A DNA stretch of 64,000 nt from UBA5078 sp040384465 (lineage in GTDB: Bacteria; Pseudomonadota; Gammaproteobacteria; Pseudomonadales; Pseudohongiellaceae). The notes beneath the pieces are model-generated. The model had not been told where the DNA came from and did not search any database. It saw only the letters and a program-made list of their open reading frames with translations. Positions 52,955 through 63,000 of this stretch are shown here, in pieces. The translations under genes were made by a program, and so were the position numbers. The stretch is from positions 73,487-137,486 of the forward strand of contig JAZKJF010000015.1 in NCBI GenBank assembly GCA_040384465.1, read 5' to 3'. Numbering within the stretch: position 1 is the first letter of the stretch; each line of letters starts with the position of its first letter.

Positions 52955-53996
52955 TGCTCAGCACCCGGCGGATTTCATCGCTCTTGAAGCCCAGTGCCAT
53001 CGGACGGCGCACCTCGGGGAGCACAACCACGTCATACAGTTCCTCGACCACTCCCTCCATCCGCAGCCAGTGCACCACGTCGCCGGTGCGCAGGTCGATC
53101 ACCTGCACGCCGCAGCGAGGATCTGCGTTGCGGGCCTTGAGATTGGCGTCCAGTGCCAGGCCACTGAAGGTCTTGTTGTGGCGTGGTTTGGAAAGCCCCA
53201 CCAACGCGAAATCGCCGTGGAAGCTGAGCCCGCGCATGTAACCGGGGCAGAAGGTCAGTGGCACAAAGGTGCGGGTGGCCAGATCGACATAGCCGAAATC
53301 GCCAGTCCCCGAATTGCACAGCCACAACCGGCCATTGTGCCAGCGTGGCGAATGCGGCATGGACAGGCCGGAGCAGACGATCTCGTTGCTGTTGACGTCG
53401 ATGACGATGCCACCGTCGGCGCGATGTTCACGCCAGCCATCGGCAACATCGGATTGGCCGACAGCCGTGACATAGGCCGCGCGCCCATCCTTCATCGCCA
53501 GCCCGTTGAGATGGCAGCGATCTTCCGCCGCCAGCTTGCTGATGAATGGTGGTTGCCACAGCGGTTTGAAACTGTGGGTGTCGCTCAACGTGGCCAGACA
53601 ACCGAACAGCGTATTGACGAAAATCAGCCGCCCGTCGGCGTCCACCGCCATGTCATGAATGTCCAGGTCACCGGTGGTGTTGCCAAGCTGTGGCACATAG
53701 AGGCGGTCGTAGCCGTCGCGCTGCTCGCCATCCTGCAGCACATTCTCGAAGCGCCACACCTGATACAGGCTGCTCATGTACAGCCCGTTCGCGGTAGAAC
53801 ACAGCCCCATGCAGCGATTGAAACTGCGCTCGAATACCGAGAGTTGCTGGTCCGGTTTCACCCCAATGAAGTAGAGCTTACCGATCTGGTAGGTCGTCAA
53901 GGCGATCGACAACCGCTGCTCCGCCAGCCATGAGGTCAGCTGGCGGGAGATGTCGATCTCCAGTGTTGGCGGTGTAGCGGGGTCTACCATCGTCAT
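52947..53996 (-). CDS. TIGR03032-type (DUF4915) protein, beta-propeller-like
   Basis: The sequence matches the TIGR03032 pattern as I remember it: SRQLTSWLAEQRLSIALTTYQ, FNRCMGLCSTANGLYMSS, DIHDMAVDADGRLIFVNT, SMPHSPRWHNGRLWLCNSGTG and FCPGYMRGLSFHGDFALVGLS. Repeated W/G-containing blades suggest a beta-propeller. There is no signal peptide. The function is not established; the family often lies beside large repeat proteins. I use ATG 53996 (349 residues, AGGA six to seven bases upstream) rather than TTG 54026, which overlaps the adhesin stop. Its end overlaps the first GT41 gene. Confidence 0.82.
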   Translation of the reverse strand: MTMVDPATPPTLEIDISRQLTSWLAEQRLSIALTTYQIGKLYFIGVKPDQQLSVFERSFNRCMGLCSTANGLYMSSLYQVWRFENVLQDGEQRDGYDRLYVPQLGNTTGDLDIHDMAVDADGRLIFVNTLFGCLATLSDTHSFKPLWQPPFISKLAAEDRCHLNGLAMKDGRAAYVTAVGQSDVADGWREHRADGGIVIDVNSNEIVCSGLSMPHSPRWHNGRLWLCNSGTGDFGYVDLATRTFVPLTFCPGYMRGLSFHGDFALVGLSKPRHNKTFSGLALDANLKARNADPRCGVQVIDLRTGDVVHWLRMEGVVEELYDVVVLPEVRRPMALGFKSDEIRRVLSIE

Positions 53997-54022
53997 CAAA
54001 AGTCCTGTTGGCGTGTCATTGT

Positions 54023-57000
54023 TCAACTGAACATGAAGGTGGGCAGCAGCAAGGTTGCGCCGCCGAGCGTCATGATGACGTGATCCCCGTCGGTACCGGT
54101 ATTTACCCAGCCGCCAGTGAATTGCACCGTATCATTCTGACCAGCGTCCACCCGCAATCTGTTACTGGTATCCGAGAGGCTCAGCACATCCTGTAATGTC
54201 AGCGTCAGGGTACTGCTGCCCTCTGCAGTCATGTCGATCACTTCGATTCCCCTGACCCGGCCGCGCACGTCGGCGAGATCGTAGGTCCCATCCTGAACCA
54301 GCAGCAGCGTATCGGTGCCGCTTCCTCCATCGATGCGCTGGATGGAGAAATTGTGAATGCGGAGGGTATCATCACCAGCACCGGTATAGATCACGTCGGC
54401 ACCGCTGTTGCTTTCCAGCGTGTCATTCTCCGCACTGCCCATCAGCCCGGCCAGCAAAGAGATATCGCTGCCGAAGACAACAAAGGCAGAGCCTGTGCTT
54501 GTCTGGTCGGCGCCGATCAGGATATCGGCAAAGCCGTCGCCGTTGACATCCCCGGCCGTGCTGACCGAGATGCCGACATGCGCCTCACCGCCGTTGCTCG
54601 GGACACCGCCGACACTGAAGAGGGCATCCGGTTGGGTCAGCAGATCGGTGATGCTCTCTGTCGCATTGAACCCGGAGGATTTACCAAACAGGACATAGGC
54701 ATTGCCACTGACGACGTAATCAAGGTTCGCCTTGTACGCGCCGATGAGCAAATCATCGTAACCGTCGCCGTTGACATCACCGGCACCGCTCACGGATGAA
54801 CCCCAACGATCACCCCCGCCCGCGGCACCCTCGATGCGGAAACCGGCAGTACCACTCAGACTATCCAGGGCTAGTGTACTGTCAAAGCCCGAGGTCATGC
54901 CGAACACGATGTAGCTGACCCCACGGTCCTCTTGATCGCTGGAGTCCGGTCCCCGGGCTCCGATAATCAGATCGTCGATGCCATCGCCATTGATATCCCC
55001 CGCACTGCTGACGGAGCGTCCGATGTTGGTGTTGTCGGACGACAGCTGCATCCGGAAACCATTGCTGCCGTCAAGGGCAGACACGTTGATGGTGCTGCTG
55101 AAACCCCCACTGTGACCAAACAGTACGTAGGCTGCCCCGTTATCTGAATAGCTGTTTACATCGGCAGCAGGCGTGCCGACGATCAGATCATCATAGCCGT
55201 CACCGTTCACGTCGCCTGCGTCGCTGACACTGAAGCCGAGTTCGTCTCCGTCCTCCAATCCCTGCAAACGGAAACCGTTAGTGCCGTCCAGGTCTTGCAG
55301 CGTGATACTGGTATTGAGGTTTGATGAGCCGAACAGCACAAAAACAGCGCCATTGTCGAACAGTCCGGAACCGTCGAAGCCCGGGCTGCCGATCAGGAGG
55401 TCGTCGTAACCATCGCCGTTGATGTCGCCCGCGCTGCTGACTGCCTTGCCTGTGCGGTCATCGGAAGCCACCGTGTCTATCAGCGGAACTGTATCGTCGC
55501 CAGCCACATGGTAAGTCGACTCAAAGCTCCCGTTCCTGCCCTTGAACACAAAGGCGGCACCTCCGCTCTCTCCGTCGCTATAGTGCGGGACTCCGACGAT
55601 CAGATCGCCCTTGCCATCGCCATCGACATCACCTGCGTTGCTGACAGACCACCCGGTGTAAAGGAAGGTGCTATTGCCGTGCAGGAGGAAGCCATTCTCG
55701 CCATTCAGGCTGGACAGAGAGAGCGTGGCATCGAAGCCGGATTGCTTGCCAAAGACTACATAGCTCACGCCTGAATCTTCGACGTTGCCGTAGTCTGTTC
55801 CGCGCGCCCCGATGATCAGGTCATCGTAACCATCCCCGTTGATATCGCCGGCTGTGCTGACCGACAAGCCCAGCAGGTCATCGCTGTTGGGGCCATCCAT
55901 GCGGAAGCCGTTGCTGCCATTGAGGCTGCTGAGCTGGGTCGGAGTGGACAGCCTGGTGAAGGTCATCGAATTGGTGCCGGAGGTGTTGCCTGCCAGATCG
56001 GTCTGGCGCACGTGCACGGTGTGCGCTCCTATTGACGAGACCGTGAACTCCGAGCCACTGCCTGCTGTCCAGTTGCTGCCGCCGTTCAGGCTGTACTGCC
56101 AGGTCGCGCTGTCTTCAATGTCAAACACAACGACGACACCGTCATAGGTCGTGTCAGCTGCGCCATTGCCCAGCGCCGGATCAGGCATCTGCACTGATGT
56201 GTCCAACGTGAAGCTCAGCGAGCCGTTGGCTGAGGTGATGCTGTTGGTGTCCGTCTGCCGGACCAGTACGTTCTTCTCACCATTGCCGCTGGTGAGGAAG
56301 CTGCTGCCCGAACCGCTTGACCAGCTGCTGCCGCCATTCAAGCTGTACTCCCAGGTCGCGCCGGATGCCAGCCCGCTGACATTGACGTTGCCATTATTGG
56401 TATAGCTGTCGCTGGCACTGCTGCCGGTGTCGCTGGCTAGAGTGGCCGAGGGCGCCGTGACATTCGAGATGGCTGCACTGACGTTTTCACTGACCTGCAC
56501 TGTCGCTGCCCCGAGACTGTAAGTCTTGTAGCCGCCCGAGACGTTGTTGTCGGTGTTCCACGCCCCGATGAGGAGTGTGCTGTCGCCACTGTTGCCGTTG
56601 ACGCGCAGTGTGTTGGTGGTGTCGGACAGCGAGCGCACGTCCACCGCTGTCAGCGTCACCGAGTTGTTGCCACTGCCGGTCAGGTCGATGACTTCGATGT
56701 TGTCGAGCTTGCCGCGCACCGTCGCCAGGTTCAGGGTCAGGTTGCTGCCGTTCAGCGCCAGCGTGTCTGTGCCATTGCCGCCGTCCACGTGCTGGAAGCC
56801 GAGAGACGACACCGTGATGGTGTCATCGCCAGCGCCTGCATGGAAGACCGCCACCGCGCCCGCATCGGACAGGCTGTCGGCGCCATTGGTAGCCACATTG
56901 TTGTTCTTCGAGCCGTACACCACATAGGTAGACCCTGAGCTGATGCCATTCGGGGCCGCCGTGCTCGTGCCGGTCATCAGGTCGTCCAGGCCATCACCGT

Positions 57001-60000
57001 TGATATCACCGGCGCTGCTGACGGACATTCCCACATAGTGCGTAGCACCGACGCCGTCGAGGCGATAGCCGATATCGCCGTCCAGAGACGACAGGTTGAT
57101 CGACGAACTGAACGAGGACTTGCCGTAGACCACATAGGCCGCGCCGGTGCCATCGATGCTGTTCAGATCGGCAGCGGGTGCACCGATCAGCAGATCCGCA
57201 TAACCATCGCCGTTGAGGTCGCCCGCGCCGCTGACGGCGCTCCCTGAGCGGTCAGAACTGGCCACGCCATTGAGGCGGAAGCCGGTATTGCCATCGAGTC
57301 CCGACAGGTTCACGGTGCTGCTGAAGCCCGAGGATTTGCCGAAGATCACATAGGTGGCACCCGTGGAAGTGTTGGTGCCGTAAGCGCCGAGAATCAGATC
57401 GTTGTAACCATCGCCGTTAACATCGCCTGCGTTGCCGCCGGACATGGCGACCTTGCCATGGATCGGATGTCCTGCGAGACGGAATCCATTGGTCCCATTC
57501 AGAGAGGACATGCTGAGGCTGGCATCAAAGCCCGAGGACTTGCCGAACACCACATAGCCCAGTCCGGAGTCGGTGGCGTTGAGATCCGAACGGGGAGCGC
57601 CCACTAACAGATCGTCATAGCCATCGCCGTTGAGATCTCCGGCACTGCCGACCATGTAGCCGAGCCGTTCACCGGTGGTGCCTGCCGTGAGAGTGAAGCC
57701 GGTGTTGCCATCCAATCCTGAAAGACTGATAGAACTGCTGAAACTGCTCGATTGCCCGAACACGACATAGCTGATGCCCGCGCCGGAGCCACTGGCGTTG
57801 GAGCCGGGACCGCCGACTACCACGTCATGGTAGCCATCGCCATTGATATCGCCTGCTGCGCCAACCGCAAAGCCGGTTTGAGCGTTGGTGGTTGCACCGA
57901 CCATTTTGAAGCCGTTGCTGCTGTTGAGTGTGGAGAGATCGAGTGTTGCACTGAATCCAGCGGATTTGCCGAACACCACATAGGTCGCTCCGACGGAGGT
58001 GAATGCGTCAGTAATGCCCGAAGCACCGATGATGACGTCCGCATAACCGTCGCCATTGACGTCGCCCGCGCCCTGTACTGCCATTCCTGTCGCGGCATTG
58101 ACAGCGGCACCATTGAGGCGGAACCCGTTGCTGCCATCGAGAGTCGACAGGTTCATCGTGGCATCGAAGCCCGTGGACTTACCGAACACCACATAAGCCG
58201 CGCCAGAGCCGGTAAGGCTGTTGGCATCGAAACCGCTGGCCGCGACGAGCATGTCATCGAAACCGTCGCCGTTGACGTCTCCGGCACTGCTGACCTTGCC
58301 GCCGCTTTGATCAAATGCGACGCTGCCGTCAAGGCGGAAGCCGTTGCTGCCATTGAGCGCGGAGACGGAGAGATTGGCGAGAATCATGGTGAAGTTCAGC
58401 GTGGTGCTGGTGCTGCTGGCATTGCCCGCCGCATCGGTCTGCCGCACGGAGACCGCTTTTTCGCCACCACCAGTGACGGTGAAACTGCTGCCGATGCCGG
58501 TGGTCCAGTCACTGCCGCCGGTGTTGTATTCCCAGACGGCGCCACTTTCCAGCCCGCCGACATTGACGGTGCCATTAGAGGTCATGCCGTCGCTGCTGTT
58601 GCTGCCGGTATCGCTCGCCAGGCTGAGGCTCGGTGTAACGGCGCTGGTGTCCAGCGTGAAACTCAGCGAGCCGCCGCTGGAATGATTGCCCGCCGCATCG
58701 GTTTGGCGGACTCGCACGGCTTTGCTGCCGTCGCCCGTGATGTCGAAGCTGCTGCCGCTGCCATCAGTCCAAGTGCTGCCTGCATCCACGCTGTATTGCC
58801 AGGGCAGATCGTCTTCGAACCCTGTGACGTTGATGGTGCCATCATTGCTGATCGAGTCAGTGGCATTGCCGCTGTTGGTCGCGATGGAGGCGTTCAGGCC
58901 TTCGGGCGCCGTGGCGTCAAGCGTGAAGCTCAGTGAGGCGACACTTGAGGTGTTGCTTGCCACATCCGTCTGGCGGACCAGCACGGTTTTGCTGCCGTCA
59001 TCGCCGGTCACGGTGAAGCTGTTGCCACTGCCATTGTTCCAGGTGCTGCTGTCCAGGCTGTACTGCCAGGTAGCGCCGGACTCCAGGCCGTTGACCGTGA
59101 CACTGCCGTTGTTGGTGAGCAGATCAGTGGCGCTGGTGCCGTTGTCGCTGGTCAATATCGGAGCAGGTGTGGTGGCGTTGGTGTCCAGCGTGAAGCTCAG
59201 CGAGGTGGTGCTGGAGTGGTTGCCTGCGGTGTCGATCTGACGCACGCGCACCGCTTTGTCGCCGTCACCCGTGAGAGTGAAGGTGCTGCCGCTGCCGTCG
59301 GTCCAGGTGCTGCCGTCGGTGCTGTACTGCCAGATGGCGCCGTCTTCGAGATAGTCGACATTGACGGTGCCCTCGTTGGTGATCGTGTCGGTGCCGTTGC
59401 CGCTGTTGGTGGCCAGCGCGAGACCCATCCCTTCCGGTGCCGTGGCATCGAGGGTGAAGCTCAGCGAGGTGCTGCTGCCCATGTTGCCTGCCGCGTCGAT
59501 CTGGCGGACGAGAACGGTTTTGGCGCCATCGCCCGTAGCGGCGAAGCTGCTGCCACTGCCACTGTTCCAGGTGCTGCCATCGGTGCTGTACTGCCAGCTG
59601 GCGCCACCTTCGAGATTGGTGACGTTGACAGTGCCATCGTTGGTGAGAGTGTCACTGGGGTTGCCGCCGTTGCTGGCCAGCGCAAGGCTCGGAACGTCAG
59701 GCGCGGTGGTGTCGATTGTGAAGCTCAGTGAGCTGCTGCTGCCGGTGTTGCCGGCCACATCGGTTTGACGGACGAGCACAGTTTTGGCGCCATCGCCGGT
59801 GGTGGCAAAGCTGCTGCCAGTGCCGGTAGTCCAGGTGCTGCTATCCAGGCTGTATTGCCAGGTGGCGCCGCTTTCCAGACCACTCACTGTGACGTTGCCG
59901 TCGGTGGTGATCAGATCAGTTGCACTACCGCCGGTGTCGCTGGTCAGAGACGGCGTCAGTGCAGCGGGCGCTGTGGTGTCGAGCGTGAATGTCTTGATGA

Positions 60001-63000
60001 AACTGGTGGCGGTATTGCCTGCAGGATCGCTGACGCGCACAAGCACGCTTTTGGCGCCGTCCCCTGTCACGGTGAAGTTGTTGCCACTGCCATCGCTCCA
60101 GGTGCTGCCATCAAGCGAGTACTGCCAGGTGTCACCGGATGCCGGTGTAGAAAACAGGTTGATGGTGCCGACGTTGGTGATCGTGTCACCGCTGCTGGTG
60201 CCAGTGTCGGAGGCCAGCGAGAGGGATTGCTTCTTGCTACTAAATGCGGTATCCAGCAGGAAGCTCAGCGAACCGTCGCTGGAGGTGTTGCCTGCCACAT
60301 CGGTTTGACGAACCAGAACGTTCTTCGTGCCATCGCCAGAGGTGGTGAAGGTGCTGCCACTGCCGTTGGTCCAGCTACTGCCATTATTCAGGCTGTACTG
60401 CCAGGTGGCGCCGGACTCCAGACCACCGACGGTGACGCTGCCATTCTTGGTGATGTTGTCGGATGCACTGCTGCCGGTGTCGCTGGTCAGCGCTGCCGTG
60501 GGAGCCGAGGCCATGGTGTCCAGCGTGAAGCTCAGGGAAGCGCTGCTGGAGGTGTTGCCTGCGACGTCGATTTGACGTACTTGCAGGGATTTCGCCCCGT
60601 CGTCGGTGAGATCGAAAGCGCTGCCGCTGCCATCGGTCCAGGTGCTGCCATCGAGGCTGTATTGCCAGGTGGCAGCGGACTCCAGACCACTGATATTGAT
60701 GGTGCCATCATTGGTGATTGAGTCGCTGGTGCTGCCACTGTTGGTGGCCAGTGCGAGGGCGACTGCATCAGGCGTGGTGGTGTCTACCATGAAGCTTAGC
60801 GAAGTAGTGCTGGAGGTGTTGCTTGCCACGTCGGTCTGACGCACAAACACGGTTTGCGCGCCGTCACCGCTGGTGGCGAAACTGCTGCCGCTGCCATCGC
60901 TCCAGGTGCTGCCGTCCAGGCTGTACTGCCAGGTAGCGCCGGACTCCAGTTTGCTTACGGTGACACTGCCATTGCTGGTGATGCCATCGGTGGCGCTGCT
61001 GCCGGTGTCGCTGGCCAGTGCCAGAGAAGGAGCCGCAGCACTGGTGTCGAGCGTGAAGCTCAGCGAGGTGGTGCTGCCGGTGTTGCCAGCCGTGTCGGTT
61101 TGACGCACACGCACGGTTTTGTCGCCATCGCCGCTGAGAGTGAAGTTGTTGCCACTGCCATTGGTCCAGGTGCTGCCATCAGTGCTGTATTGCCAGGTGG
61201 CGCCACTTTCGATGTAACCGACATTGACTGTGCCATTGTTGGTGATCGAGTCGCTGGTGCTGCCGCTGTTGCTGCTCAGAACCAGATTCAGACCTTCCGG
61301 CGCCGTGGCGTCGAGGGTGAAGCTCAGCGAAGTGGTGCTGCTGGTGTTGCCAGCCACGTCGATCTGCCGCACGCGCACCGTTTTGCTGCCATCGCCTGTA
61401 GTGGTGAAGCTGCTGCCGCTGCCATCGGTCCAAGTGCTGCCATCAGTGCTGTACTGCCAGATGGCGCTGTCTTCGATGTAGTCAACGTTGACGGTGCCGT
61501 CGTTGGTGATGGCGTCGCTGCCATTGCCGCTGTTGGTCGCCAGTGCGAGGCCGAGACCTTCGGGAGCGGTGGTATCGAGCGTGAAGCTCAGTGAAGCGGT
61601 GCTGCTGGTGTTGCCAGCCACATCAGTCTGACGGACCAGCACGGTCTGCTCGCCCTCTTCTGTGACGACAAAGCTGCTGCCACTGCCATCGCTCCAGGTA
61701 CTGCCGTCTGTGCTGTACTGCCAGCTGGCGCCATCTTCGAGAGAGTCGATGTTGACGGTGCCATCGTTGGTGATCAGGTCGGACGTGCTGCCACTGTTGG
61801 TGGCTAACGACATATCCAGCTCATCCGGAGCGGTCGCATCCACAGTAAAGCTCAACGAAGTGATGCTGGAGGTGTTGCCTGCCACGTCGATCTGACGCAC
61901 GCGCACGGTCTTGGCGCCATCGCCGCTGGTGGTGAAACTGCTGCCGCTGCCATCGGTCCAGGTGCTGCCGTCGGTGCTGTACTGCCAGCTGGCGCCGGAC
62001 TCCAGATAGGCGATATTGACGGTGCCATTATTGGTGATTGAGTCACTGCCATTGCCACTGTTGGTGGCCAGCGAGCGGCCCAGTCCTTCGGGCGCAGTGG
62101 CATCCACGGTGAAACTCAGCGAACTGCTGCTGCCGGTATTGCCTGCCGCATCAGTCTGCCGAACCTGCACGGACTTGGCACCGTTGCCGGTGGTGGAGAA
62201 ACTGCTGCCACTGCCATCGGTCCAGGTGCTGCCATCGAGGTTGTATTGCCAGCTGGCGCCGGACTCGATGCCGCTGACAGTCACGCTGCCACTGTTGGTG
62301 AGCAGGTCGGTAGCGCTGCTGCCGGTGTCGCTGGTCAGCGACAGCGTCAGTGTGTTCGGAGCTTCGGTGTCCAGCGTGAAGTTCAGTGAACCACTGCTGT
62401 TGATGTTGCCAGCCGCATCACTCTGCCGCACTTGCACGGACTTGCTGCCATCCCCGGTGAGCTGGAAGCTGCTGCCGCTGCCATCGGTCCAGGTGCTGCC
62501 GTCGGTGCTGTACTGCCAGATGGCGCCGTCTTCGAGATAGTCGATGTTGATGGTGCCATCGTTGGTGATCGAGTCGCTGGTGTTGCCACTGTTGGTGTCC
62601 AAGAAAAGGGCAACACCTTCGGGCGCTGTCGCGTCCACAGTGAAGCTCAGCGTGATGGCAGAAGAGGTGTTGCCTGCCACATCGGTTTGACGCACATGGA
62701 CAGTCTTGTCGCCATCATCGCCAGTGGCGAAACTGCTGCCGCTGCCATCATTCCAGGTGCTGCCTTCGTTGAGGCTGTATTGCCAGGTAGCGCCGGACTC
62801 CAGCCCGCCGACCGTCACGCTGCCATTGCTGGTGATGCCATCGGTGGTGCTGCTGCCGGTGTCGCTGGTCAGCGACACACTCGGCACTGAAGCACTGGTG
62901 TCGAGTGTGAAACTCAGCGAGGTAGTACTGCTGGTGTTGCCTGCCACGTCGATCTGACGCACGCGCACAGTCTTGTCGCCATCGCCGCTGGTGGTGAAAC

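Noticed and set aside
54019..54026. TTG at 54026 overlapping the adhesin stop as start of the TIGR03032 gene
   Set aside because: It has no SD, whereas ATG 53996 has AGGA at good spacing; kept only as an alternative.
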